Source: Clostridium sp. BSD9I1
Lineage (GTDB): Bacteria; Bacillota; Clostridia; Clostridiales; Clostridiaceae
NCBI RefSeq assembly: GCF_900185645.1
Contig: NZ_FYAM01000011.1
Coordinates: 62,001 to 126,000, forward strand
DNA: 64,000 nt
Direction of reading: 5' to 3'
Below the pieces are notes generated by a model. The model was not told the origin of the DNA. It ran no database searches and worked only from the letters and a program-made list of their open reading frames with translations. A program made the position numbers and the translations under genes. Below, in pieces: positions 35,787 through 44,014 of the stretch (position 1 is the stretch's first letter; every line of letters begins with the position of its first letter).

Positions 35787-35833
35787 GATTATCTGAAAGA
35801 TTATCTGAAAGATTATCTGAAAGATTATCTAAA
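35787..35833. repeat. Four tandem copies of a 12-bp unit
   Basis: GATTATCTGAAA is repeated at 35787, 35799, 35811 and (with one base lost) 35823. It lies upstream of the long PRPP-synthetase-type gene and is not coding. The rest of 35668-35914 is AT-rich and featureless to me. Confidence 0.9.
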
Positions 35834-35914
35834 TTCTAGACCAATTTCAGTTTTAATATTCCCTAAAAGTGATTTATCCAACTAGTTTAGACAAATGTTT
35901 TTAGCTCTTTTATA

Positions 35915-35952
35915 TAAAAAGATCCAGCAGTTCAAAATGAAACCACTGGATT
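35915..35952 (-). terminator. Terminator of the DUF3243 gene
   Basis: Minus strand ATCCAGTGGTTTC and GAACTGCTGGAT form a stem with mismatches in the middle, followed by CTTTTTAT. Confidence 0.7.
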
Positions 35953-35988
35953 AATTTATATATTAGTAGAAGAATTCCATATAGATAT

Positions 35989-36234
35989 TTATTTATCACT
36001 AATTTTTACAACAAGTTTAGCTAAAACCTGTCTCTCGTTTTCACTTGCTGCATCCCACATCTCCTTAAGAAGCCTCTCCTGATCATTATGTGGATCTACA
36101 TTATTTGAAAGGTAGGTTCCAACTTTCTCAGCTATATTAGTTATGGTTTTATTAGACATTCCTACTGTTTCACCAAGGTCAACAGCCTTGCCAAGAGTTT
36201 TCTTCCAATCATTCCAATTATCCATTATTTCCAT
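35989..36234 (-). CDS. DUF3243 family small protein (YmfJ-like)
   Basis: 81 residues after an AGGAGAG ribosome binding site. It matches the DUF3243 pattern: NWNDWKKTLGKAVDLGETVGMS, then IAEKVGTYLSNNVDP and a C-terminal LLKEMWDAASENERQVLAKLVV. All-helical, cytoplasmic, function unknown; B. subtilis YmfJ is the best-known relative. Monocistronic. Confidence 0.88.
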   Translation of the reverse strand: MEIMDNWNDWKKTLGKAVDLGETVGMSNKTITNIAEKVGTYLSNNVDPHNDQERLLKEMWDAASENERQVLAKLVVKISDK

Positions 36235-36416
36235 ATGTATCTCTCCTTTTTATAGTATATGTATATATTATTTTGTTTTTATCTGAATTTATGTAAGAGT
36301 TTAATGAAGCTCCCTTTTGAGCACTATAAATTGGTTGATTCATCTGCTATAAAGCCTTAAAAAAATCATTAAAATTATTTTAGAAAAATTGGTTGAAATA
36401 TCCACAAACCTTATTA

Positions 36417-36445
36417 TTGACAAGCTAGTCGGAAAATGTTAATAT
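36417..36445 (+). promoter_or_regulatory. Promoter of sstT
   Basis: TTGACA (36417-36422), 17 bases, TAATAT (36440-36445). Leader of about 95 bases with a small AGTGT/ACACT repeat; no riboswitch recognised. It occupies the 315-base gap 36235-36549. Confidence 0.75.
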
Positions 36446-36549
36446 TTATCGTATTCAGAGAGTGTACAAGTGTGTATTTGATAAAAACACTAACAAAATT
36501 GCATATGAAAAAATATTCTTTATACATTAAATATTAAGGGGGAAAAATT

Positions 36550-37782
36550 ATGAAAGACCTAATAAAAAAGTGGAATAATTTAAGCCTTGTAAAACGAATA
36601 ATTATAGGTTTAGTTATTGGTATTATTTTAGCTAGATTTATTCCAGAAACAGCAAAACCGATCGTTATTTTTGGTTCTTTATTTGTAGGTGCTTTAAAAG
36701 CCATTGCACCTATATTAGTGCTCTTCTTGGTAATGTCAGCCATCTCTCAGCACAAGGCTGGTCATCAAACAAACATGAAATCTATTATAGTACTTTATCT
36801 TGCAGGAACATTTTTAGCTGGACTTGTGGCAGTTGTGGCAAGCTTCCTTTTCCCAGTAAATTTAATACTTGCAGGTGGCGCTGAGAACGTAACTCCTCCT
36901 GGGGGTGTAACAGAGGTTCTTAAAGCATTACTTATGAACCTTGTTGATAATCCAGTAAAAGCACTTTTCAATGCTAACTATATTGGCATATTAGCATGGG
37001 CGGTACTTCTTGGCTTAGCTTTAAAAAATGCACCTGATACTACAAAGACAATGATTTCTAATTTTTCAGATGCACTATCCCAAATGGTTATATGGGTTAT
37101 AAACTTTGCTCCACTAGGAATCATGGGACTTGTATTTGATAGTATTGTTACAAGTGGATTCGAATCATTACTTAGCTATGGAAAATTAATTATACTTTTA
37201 GTTGGTTGTATGATATTTGTAGCTATTGTTGTAAATCCAATCATAGTGTACTTTTGTATTCGTCAAAATCCATTTCCACTTGTACTTAAATGTTTAAGAG
37301 AAAGTGGTCTTACAGCATTCTTTACACGTAGCTCTGCTGCAAACATCCCTGTAAATATGAGCTTATGTAAAAAACTTGGTTTAGATAAGGATACTTATTC
37401 AGTATCTATACCATTAGGTGCTACTATTAATATGGCTGGTGCAGCTGTTACTATTGCTGTTTTAGCCCTTGCAGCAGTCCACACTCTAGGCATTGAAGTA
37501 GATATAGCTACTGCATTAATTCTCAGCATATTATCAGCTGTAAGTGCCTGCGGTGCTTCAGGAGTAGCTGGTGGTTCATTATTACTTATTCCTCTAGCAT
37601 GTAGTCTTTTTGGAATTCCAAATGACGTTGCTATGCAGGTAGTTGGTGTAGGCTTTATCGTAGGAGTTATACAGGATTCTTGCGAGACAGCACTTAACTC
37701 ATCTACAGACGTACTTTTCACTGCAGCAGCTGAATTTGCTGAGTGGCGTAAAGAAGGAAGAGAAATTGCTATCACTAAATAA
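36550..37782 (+). CDS. sstT: Serine/threonine:sodium symporter SstT
   Basis: 410 residues, 8 helices and two re-entrant hairpins of the DAACS family. Hallmarks: [15 protein letters not shown] (the serine-rich HP1 hairpin), [10 protein letters not shown] (the sodium-binding NMxGA of TM7) and the HP2/TM8 substrate region ending in [13 protein letters not shown]. The overall pattern is SstT rather than GltP. It imports serine and threonine with sodium. Ribosome binding site AAGGGGG. Monocistronic, ending in a strong terminator. Confidence 0.92.
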   Translation: MKDLIKKWNNLSLVKRIIIGLVIGIILARFIPETAKPIVIFGSLFVGALKAIAPILVLFLVMSAISQHKAGHQTNMKSIIVLYLAGTFLAGLVAVVASFLFPVNLILAGGAENVTPPGGVTEVLKALLMNLVDNPVKALFNANYIGILAWAVLLGLALKNAPDTTKTMISNFSDALSQMVIWVINFAPLGIMGLVFDSIVTSGFESLLSYGKLIILLVGCMIFVAIVVNPIIVYFCIRQNPFPLVLKCLRESGLTAFFTRSSAANIPVNMSLCKKLGLDKDTYSVSIPLGATINMAGAAVTIAVLALAAVHTLGIEVDIATALILSILSAVSACGASGVAGGSLLLIPLACSLFGIPNDVAMQVVGVGFIVGVIQDSCETALNSSTDVLFTAAAEFAEWRKEGREIAITK

Positions 37783-37800
37783 AAAATAATTAATTATATA

Positions 37801-37843
37801 ACATAGGGAAGTCGGAAATAAATTCCGACTTCCCTATGTTTTT
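37801..37843. terminator. Strong bidirectional terminator between sstT and the inositol operon
   Basis: ACATAGGGAAGTCGGAA pairs perfectly (17 bp) with TTCCGACTTCCCTATGT around an ATAAA loop, then TTTT. It closes both sstT and the 16.7-kb minus-strand operon. Confidence 0.92.
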
Positions 37844-37901
37844 GCATTTATATATATTCTATTTTACATCAAACTTGCCACTTGCCACGTGGGTGGCACT
37901 T

Positions 37902-38852
37902 TTACAAAAGCTCCTTTAGCAAATCATATTCCTTTTGTTTATTGATATTTATATTGTTTATGCTGCTGAAGTCTACATCTATGATTTTATTATCTCTAAT
38001 TCCTACAAATCTTCCAGTAGAGTCCTTCATTAATAATTCTACAGCTTTAATGCCCATTTTACCTGCTAAAACTCTATCAAAAGCAGACGGGTTTCCTCCT
38101 CTTTGAACAAATCCCAGCACTGTGCTTCTTATGCTAATATTCAGCTTTTCCTCTAAGTATTTTTGAAGCTCTTCTATATCATACATTCTTTCAGTTATTA
38201 TAATTATATTATCATTTTTCCCTTTACCTATGTTTTCACTTAGTTTTGTACATATGGTATCAAAATCTAGTTTCATTTCAGGGGTAGATATTATTTCCCC
38301 TCCACCAGCCAAGGCAGAATATAGAGCTAAATCACCGCAGTATCTTCCCATTACCTCTACAATAGTTGTTTTTTCATGGGAGGAATCCGTATCTTTTATT
38401 TTAGCAATACACTCTAGCACTGTGTTTAAAGTTGTATCAAATCCTATGCAGTAATCAGTGTAGGCTAAATCATTATCTATAGTTCCCGGTAGCCCTATAA
38501 CCTTTACTCCAAGCTTTCCAAGCTTTTCTGCTCCTTGAAATGACCCATCTCCTCCAATTACAACTAGTCCATCTATTTCAAACTTTTTCAATGTTTCTAT
38601 GGCCTTTTTTCTTCCTTGTTCCTCCATAAACTCTGGACATCTAGCTGTTTTTAATATAGTTCCACCCTTTTCTGAAATTCCATCCACATCAGAGCTGACT
38701 AATGATACTAATTCCTCATTAATTAACCCTTTATACCCATGTTTTATTCCCATAACTTCTATACCATTATGGATTGCCGACTTTACTACTGCTCTTATTG
38801 CAGCATTCATTCCTGGAGCATCTCCTCCACTTGTTAAAATTCCTATCTTCAT
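37902..38852 (-). CDS. pfkA: ATP-dependent 6-phosphofructokinase
   Basis: 316 residues, normal for bacterial PfkA. Motifs: TSGGDAPGMNA (ATP loop), GGDGSFQGA (Gly-Gly-Asp-Gly, an ATP-type not PPi-type signature), GLPGTIDNDL (catalytic Asp) and EVMGRYCGDLA. It would convert fructose-6-P to fructose-1,6-bisphosphate, and related enzymes also use sedoheptulose-7-P. It is the last gene of the inositol operon, nine bases after the LarA homologue, and probably a second copy beside a housekeeping pfkA. In the pathway I propose it drives hexose-P made from transketolase-derived xylulose-5-P back into glycolysis. Confidence 0.92.
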   Translation of the reverse strand: MKIGILTSGGDAPGMNAAIRAVVKSAIHNGIEVMGIKHGYKGLINEELVSLVSSDVDGISEKGGTILKTARCPEFMEEQGRKKAIETLKKFEIDGLVVIGGDGSFQGAEKLGKLGVKVIGLPGTIDNDLAYTDYCIGFDTTLNTVLECIAKIKDTDSSHEKTTIVEVMGRYCGDLALYSALAGGGEIISTPEMKLDFDTICTKLSENIGKGKNDNIIIITERMYDIEELQKYLEEKLNISIRSTVLGFVQRGGNPSAFDRVLAGKMGIKAVELLMKDSTGRFVGIRDNKIIDVDFSSINNININKQKEYDLLKELL

Positions 38853-38861
38853 CTATTTCAC

Positions 38862-40109
38862 CTACTTTATATATGGTAATATGGAACCTCCATGAGGAAT
38901 TAAAATAACCTTTGCATCTTCACCCATGATTTTTAGGGCATTGTCATAAGCACTTTGTACATCCTGATAGGGTTCTAGGAATATATTTTTCACAAAATCA
39001 CCTTCAAGTTCTGATACCAAGAAAACCCTTGCCTTTTGAAGTACCATAGCTATAGCTGCTGCCTTATGCCCCCCAAGCTCGAACTTTGTCTTAACTCTAT
39101 CTATAAGATCTTGCGGCTTTTCAGCTTCCATAATCCAATCCTCAAAGACCTTTTCTCCAAGGCCTTCCCTGCAGGACGCAACAAGTATTATTATTCCACC
39201 ATCTTTTACAGCATGCTTAGCATTATCAAGAGCCTTTTGTGCCTGATACAAATTTATATCCTTAGGAAATCCACCTATAGACGATATTACCACATCAGCT
39301 TTTTCTCTTAAAGGTGTTTTATATAAATTATCAAGGAATTTACATCCTTCTCTATGAGCATCTATATAATCTCCTGCCACAGCCTTGATTATTTCTTTGT
39401 TCTCATTTAGCACTACATTTAATATAAAATCTATAGGAACAAACTTTATTGTATCTTCTATATCTATTCTTACAGGGTTTGTTTTTAAATTACCTGCATG
39501 TGCCTTTTCATCTACCATTCTACTGTGATTTGCTTGTATAGCTGCTCTAGTAGAAACCCCTGGCATAATAGCTTTAGCCCCTCCGCTGTAGCCTGCAAAA
39601 TAATGAAACTCAATATTTCCTAGACATATTCTCCTATCAGCTTCTGCCACAGGTCTAAAAATATCTATAGGAGTATTATTTTTAGTGTATCCAAAGTGAA
39701 CAAAGTCCTTTGAATCGCTGTCAATACATTTTATCCTATTGTAAATTTCTTCACCTACTAAATACTTCTTTTCTTCTTCAGTATGTTTTCTATGACTGCC
39801 TAATGCAAAAACAATTGTTATATCCTCATCCTTTGAGCCTGCCTTTTTTAGCTCTTCAATAATGTATGGCAATACAAGCTTACTGGGCATAGGTCTTGTT
39901 ATATCACTTGTTACTATTGCAACCTTTTCCCCTGGTTTAACTATTTCGTGTAGTACTCTTGAACTTATTGGATTATCAAGGGCTCTTTTTACTTCTTCCC
40001 CTCCAGTTAAGCCTACTTCTACCTCATTTGCATGCAGTATTCCTAAAAGATTCTTATCATGGATTTCAACTTCCATAGTTGTTTTAGCAATTTCTACACT
40101 ATACTTCAT
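38862..40109 (-). CDS. LarA-family nickel-pincer racemase/epimerase; predicted malate racemase
   Basis: 415 residues. All LarA cofactor and catalytic residues can be placed: Asp69 and Arg72 in SDITRP, His106 in GSHRKH, His169 in EFHYFAGYSGG, Lys179 (cofactor attachment) and His195 in QANHSR, with the same spacing as in Lactiplantibacillus LarA. The family is not limited to lactate; members include racemases of malate, hydroxyglutarate and phenyllactate and a gluconate epimerase. No lactate genes are here. Its neighbours predict D-malate as a product, so I infer malate racemase. The NPN cofactor genes larB, larC and larE are not in the window. Ribosome binding site AGGGGG. Confidence 0.83.
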   Translation of the reverse strand: MKYSVEIAKTTMEVEIHDKNLLGILHANEVEVGLTGGEEVKRALDNPISSRVLHEIVKPGEKVAIVTSDITRPMPSKLVLPYIIEELKKAGSKDEDITIVFALGSHRKHTEEEKKYLVGEEIYNRIKCIDSDSKDFVHFGYTKNNTPIDIFRPVAEADRRICLGNIEFHYFAGYSGGAKAIMPGVSTRAAIQANHSRMVDEKAHAGNLKTNPVRIDIEDTIKFVPIDFILNVVLNENKEIIKAVAGDYIDAHREGCKFLDNLYKTPLREKADVVISSIGGFPKDINLYQAQKALDNAKHAVKDGGIIILVASCREGLGEKVFEDWIMEAEKPQDLIDRVKTKFELGGHKAAAIAMVLQKARVFLVSELEGDFVKNIFLEPYQDVQSAYDNALKIMGEDAKVILIPHGGSILPYIK

Positions 40110-40127
40110 TTATATCCCCCTATATAA

Positions 40128-40163
40128 CAAAGCAGGGCATAACTGGAGTTAAGCCCTACTTTG
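40128..40163 (-). other. Intercistronic hairpin before the LarA homologue
   Basis: CAAAGTAGGGC pairs with GCCCTGCTTTG (one G-U type mismatch) in the 68-base gap. There is no U-run, so it looks like an RNA processing or stability element more than a terminator. Confidence 0.5.
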
Positions 40164-40177
40164 AAAAATTATTTTTA

Positions 40178-41119
40178 TTAAAATTCTCTAGGAAGTGCTT
40201 CCTTCAGTACCTTCACAGATTTCTTGACTCCAGCTAGCTGATCCATAGTCATATCCTCCATCTCAAGACTAACTGCACCGTCATAACCAGTCATGCTTAC
40301 AACAGAAAAGAATTCCTTCCACCATCCTATGCTGTGGCCATGTCCTACTGCTACATAATTCCATGAACGAGTATAAAATGAACTTATAGGTTTTGTATCA
40401 AGCACCCCACTGACGCCTGCCATTCCTCTCTCAATTCTCACATCCTTTGCATGGACATGATAAATGGAATCTCCTAATGCTCTTGCTGCTAAAATAGGAT
40501 CTCCTCCCATCCAAAACAAATGACTTGGATCAAGATTCATTCCTATCATATCTCCAACATGGTTTCTCAACTTAAACAAGGTTTCAGTATTGTAAACCAG
40601 CTGGCATCCATGGTTCTCTAAAGCAATTTTTTCAATCCCATGGTTCTTAGCAAGCTTTACAGTGCTTTGCCAATAAGGCAGTGCCACCTCATTCCACTGC
40701 CAGTCAAGAATTTCATTATTTCTTGGCGGCCAGCTTGTAGTTATCCAGTTTGGCGTTGTATCTTGTGGTGCTCCCCCTGGAAGTCCTGACATCATTATTA
40801 TGGTTTTAACGCCTAACAATTCTGCTAGCTTGAAGGTTTTTTGAACTACCAGCTCATGTGCTTTCCCTTCCTCATTTGGAGCCAGCTGATTACCGGAACA
40901 ATTTAAGGCTTCTATTTTAAGTCCTCTGCTCTCTATAGCATTTATAAAAGCTTCACGTTTTTGAGCGTCCCCAAGTAATTCATCTAAATTTAAATGAGGT
41001 GCTTTTGACCAATTGCCAGTGGCAAACTCAAGGGACTCAAAGCCTAATTTTGATGCAGCGTCAAGCATCTCCTCAAAGGGCATATATCCTAAAGCATCTG
41101 TCATAATGCAAAGCCTCAT
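40178..41119 (-). CDS. Sugar isomerase/epimerase TIM-barrel protein (inosose isomerase-like)
   Basis: 313 residues of the xylose-isomerase-like (AP endonuclease 2) superfamily. Metal ligands are plausible at the glutamates in SLEFATG and ALENHG, Asp/His in LDPSHLFW, His in HVHAKDVR and Glu in SLEMED. Related family members IolI/IolH interconvert inososes, allowing D-chiro- or other inositol isomers to enter the myo-inositol route. It lies 14 bases after the SDR gene, so the two probably act together. Substrate not proven. Confidence 0.75.
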   Translation of the reverse strand: MRLCIMTDALGYMPFEEMLDAASKLGFESLEFATGNWSKAPHLNLDELLGDAQKREAFINAIESRGLKIEALNCSGNQLAPNEEGKAHELVVQKTFKLAELLGVKTIIMMSGLPGGAPQDTTPNWITTSWPPRNNEILDWQWNEVALPYWQSTVKLAKNHGIEKIALENHGCQLVYNTETLFKLRNHVGDMIGMNLDPSHLFWMGGDPILAARALGDSIYHVHAKDVRIERGMAGVSGVLDTKPISSFYTRSWNYVAVGHGHSIGWWKEFFSVVSMTGYDGAVSLEMEDMTMDQLAGVKKSVKVLKEALPREF

Positions 41120-41133
41120 AGTAAATCCCCTCT

Positions 41134-41922
41134 CTAAATAAGCGTTTTTCCGCCAGCAATAGTATGAGATATTCCAGTAATATAATTTGCCTTTTCACTG
41201 CTTAAGAAAAGCATAAACTCTGCTATTTCTTCAGGCTCGGCCATTCTCTTCATTGGCACATAGCTTGTTAAAAGCTCTTCATATTCCTTTGGAGTCATTC
41301 CTTCAATTGGCCCTCTCTTCTCAAAAACTGACTGCATCATCTCAGTATTAACATAGCCAGGACAAACTGCATTAACTGTAATACCATACTCAGCTAGTTC
41401 TAGGCCAAGGACCTGGGTAAGCAAGTTTACTCCTGCTTTAGAAGCACAATAAGCTCCATTTCCCAGCTCCCCAATCTTTGACGCTTGAGAAGATATTGAG
41501 ACTATTTTTCCATTTTTAACTTTGTTCTTTATCATATTTTTAGCTGTACGTCTGCACATCAAATAAATGGACTTTAAGTTAATATTAAATACTCTATCCC
41601 ACTCTTCTTCTTCTACATCAAGAATTAATCTTGATGTTGAAATTCCAGCACAGTTTGCTAAAATATCTATCTTTTCAAATTCAGCTTCAACCTTATCCAT
41701 AGCTTCATTAATTTCTTTTGATGAAGCGATATTAACTACAAGGGGCAGTGCATGAGCGCCTAGGTGTTCTACTTCAATGGCTGCTTTTTCAAGTCCATCT
41801 TTATTTATATCCATTAAAACTACATCTGCCCCGTGTTCAGCATATTTAAGAGCTAAAGCTTTTCCCATGCCTCTTGCTGCTCCTGTAACAATACACACCT
41901 TTCCTTGTAACAGTTTTTCCAT
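41134..41922 (-). CDS. Short-chain dehydrogenase/reductase
   Basis: 262 residues, classical SDR: TGAARGMG cofactor loop, acidic VVLMDINKDG (Asp suggests NAD preference), NCAG, catalytic Ser in SISSQAS and YCASK (Tyr near 156, Lys near 160). Such enzymes oxidise polyols or inositols. Next to an inosose-isomerase-like gene and IolG, it probably oxidises a second inositol isomer, for example chiro- or scyllo-inositol. Ribosome binding site GGGAG. Confidence 0.82.
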   Translation of the reverse strand: MEKLLQGKVCIVTGAARGMGKALALKYAEHGADVVLMDINKDGLEKAAIEVEHLGAHALPLVVNIASSKEINEAMDKVEAEFEKIDILANCAGISTSRLILDVEEEEWDRVFNINLKSIYLMCRRTAKNMIKNKVKNGKIVSISSQASKIGELGNGAYCASKAGVNLLTQVLGLELAEYGITVNAVCPGYVNTEMMQSVFEKRGPIEGMTPKEYEELLTSYVPMKRMAEPEEIAEFMLFLSSEKANYITGISHTIAGGKTLI

Positions 41923-42011
41923 TTTTCTATCTCCCTACAATGGATTTTCTAAAACTACATTTTTATATTTTAACCTTATCTATCTAAAATGTATTTTTTA
42001 AACTGAAATCT

Positions 42012-43037
42012 TTATATTTCAAATTCATCCATCTTAACTGGTCTTCCTTCTAAGTAGGACTTCTTTGCAGCCATGCCTAATAACACTGGCTTTAAGCCAT
42101 CTATGCCTGATACTACAGTATCTGTATCATTTATTATTGCACTAAAGAATTCCTTCATTTCTTCAGCAAAGGATTCCATATATCTTTCAAGGAAGAAGTA
42201 TAATGGTTTTTCGGATTGAACTCCATCCTTTGTACTTAACACAACAGTTGAAGGAGTATCGTTGGATGCTTCCGCAGATCCCTTTGAACCAAAAACTTCA
42301 ACTCTTTGATCATAGCCATAAACTGCTTTTCTGCTGTTATCTATAATTCCTATTGCTCCATTTTTAAACTTTAATGATATTAATGCCGTGTCCACATCTC
42401 CTGCTTCTCCTATGGCTGGGTCCACAAGAACAGCTGCATTTGTGTAAACTTCTTCTACTTCACTTCCGCTTAAATATCTAGCCATATCAAAATCATGGAT
42501 AGTCATATCAAGGAACATTCCTCCAGATACCTTTGCATACTCTGCTGAAGGAGGTTCTGGGTCTCTTGCAGTAACCTTTACTATATGAACGTCTCCAATC
42601 TTACCCTCAGAAACTAGTTCTCTAATCTTCTTAAAGTTATGGTCAAAACGTCTGTTAAACCCAACTTGAAATTTAACTCCTGCTTTTTTAACTGCCTCTA
42701 GTGCTCCAGCAATCTTTTCTAAATCATAATCAATTGGCTTTTCGCAAAATATATGCTTCCCTGCATTTGCTGCTTCAACGGTTATTTTTGAGTGAGTATT
42801 GGTGGATGAGCAAATTATTACTGCATCTATAGATGGATCATCTATTATTTTCTTATAATCATCATACACATTTTCTACTCCTAAGCCATTAGCCCACTGT
42901 ATCACGCTGTCATTTAAAAACACATCAGCTATGGCTACAAGCTCTGCCTGGGTTCCAAATCTCTTTGCTATATTTTCAGCATGAATTTTTCCTATTCTTC
43001 CTGCTCCAATGACACCTACTCTTATTTTTTCACTCAT
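42012..43037 (-). CDS. iolG: Inositol 2-dehydrogenase
   Basis: 341 residues. Gfo/Idh/MocA fold: N-terminal GVIGAGRIGKIHAEN Rossmann motif, EKPID (catalytic lysine near 97), and FLDMTIHDFDMARYL (Asp and His of the active site, about 172-180). This matches IolG, which oxidises myo-inositol to 2-keto-myo-inositol with NAD. It lies 17 bases after iolE. Ribosome binding site AGGGGG. Confidence 0.9.
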   Translation of the reverse strand: MSEKIRVGVIGAGRIGKIHAENIAKRFGTQAELVAIADVFLNDSVIQWANGLGVENVYDDYKKIIDDPSIDAVIICSSTNTHSKITVEAANAGKHIFCEKPIDYDLEKIAGALEAVKKAGVKFQVGFNRRFDHNFKKIRELVSEGKIGDVHIVKVTARDPEPPSAEYAKVSGGMFLDMTIHDFDMARYLSGSEVEEVYTNAAVLVDPAIGEAGDVDTALISLKFKNGAIGIIDNSRKAVYGYDQRVEVFGSKGSAEASNDTPSTVVLSTKDGVQSEKPLYFFLERYMESFAEEMKEFFSAIINDTDTVVSGIDGLKPVLLGMAAKKSYLEGRPVKMDEFEI

Positions 43038-43054
43038 TATTACGTCCCCCTATC

Positions 43055-43951
43055 CTATAATCCAGTTTTTTCGTTTATAAATTTTCTAGCTTTTATTGCA
43101 TACTCCAGTGGGTTTGCAAGTGCAGGATCTTGTTCTGCTTCTACAATAAACCAACCTTCATAATTATTTTCCTCAAGTACTTTAAATAATGGATCAAAAT
43201 TAATCATTCCATCTCCTGGAACTGTAAACACTCCAGACTTAACACCCTTTAAGAAGCTTAGCTTTTCTTCTTTAACCCTATCTAGAACTTCTTTTCTTAT
43301 ATCCTTAAGATGAACATGTTTAATTCTATTTACATATTTCTTAAGAATTTTTTCTGGATCTTCTCCTGAAAATGTGAAATGTCCTGTATCAAATAATAAG
43401 TAAACCAAGTTTTCGTCAGTCATACTCATAAGCTTATCAACTTCTTCAGTGGTTTGAACTCCAGTACCCATATGATGGTGATATACTATTTTCATATCCT
43501 TTTCTTTTGCTAGTTCTCCAAGTTCTTCAAGACCTCTAGCAAGCTTTTCCCACTCTTCTTCAGTGAACTTAGGCTTTCCGTCAAATACTGATGTTTCCAT
43601 TTCCCCCTGAACACTGTGTCCCTGCTCAGCTACAACTATGACCTTAGCTCCCATTTCATGAAGAAAATCTCTATGTTTTATGAAAGCTTCAACGGTTTCT
43701 TCTAAGGGCTTAGTTGTTAGAAAGGAGCTGAACCAAGCACTTGCTATGTTTATTCCTCTAAGCTCAAGAGCCTTTTTAAGTACATTTGTATCTCTAGGAT
43801 ATTTATTTCCAACTTCGCTGCCAGTAAATCCTGCTAGAGCCATTTCACTTACACACTGCTCAAAGGTATTTTCTCCACCTAATTCTGGCATATCATCATT
43901 GGTCCAAGCTATTGGTGCAATACCAAGCTTTACTTTTTTATTGTCAAACAT
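43055..43951 (-). CDS. iolE: Myo-inosose-2 dehydratase
   Basis: 298 residues, TIM barrel. The N-terminal [24 protein letters not shown]-type segment (positions 8-30), [33 protein letters not shown] and VHLKDIR are the IolE pattern. It removes water from 2-keto-myo-inositol to give the trihydroxycyclohexane-dione, using a divalent metal. It follows iolD by 63 bases containing a small hairpin. Confidence 0.93.
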   Translation of the reverse strand: MFDNKKVKLGIAPIAWTNDDMPELGGENTFEQCVSEMALAGFTGSEVGNKYPRDTNVLKKALELRGINIASAWFSSFLTTKPLEETVEAFIKHRDFLHEMGAKVIVVAEQGHSVQGEMETSVFDGKPKFTEEEWEKLARGLEELGELAKEKDMKIVYHHHMGTGVQTTEEVDKLMSMTDENLVYLLFDTGHFTFSGEDPEKILKKYVNRIKHVHLKDIRKEVLDRVKEEKLSFLKGVKSGVFTVPGDGMINFDPLFKVLEENNYEGWFIVEAEQDPALANPLEYAIKARKFINEKTGL

Positions 43952-43982
43952 AATGTTTCCCCTCCATCTTATATAAGACTTA

Positions 43983-44006
43983 GTGGCACAGCCTAAGTTA
44001 TGCCAC
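43983..44006 (-). other. Intercistronic hairpin between iolD and iolE
   Basis: GTGGCA and TGCCAC form a 6-bp stem with a 12-base loop, no U-run. Comparable to the hairpins at 40128 and 53533 in the same operon; possible RNA processing or expression-ratio element. Confidence 0.4.
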
Positions 44007-44014
44007 CTTGCCTA

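Noticed and set aside
35787-35833. CRISPR-like repeat
   Set aside because: Units are 12 bp and directly adjacent with no spacers; it is a simple tandem repeat.
38862-40109. Lactate racemase as the name for the LarA homologue
   Set aside because: LarA family members have diverse substrates, and no lactate genes are nearby; the inositol operon context points to another hydroxy acid.
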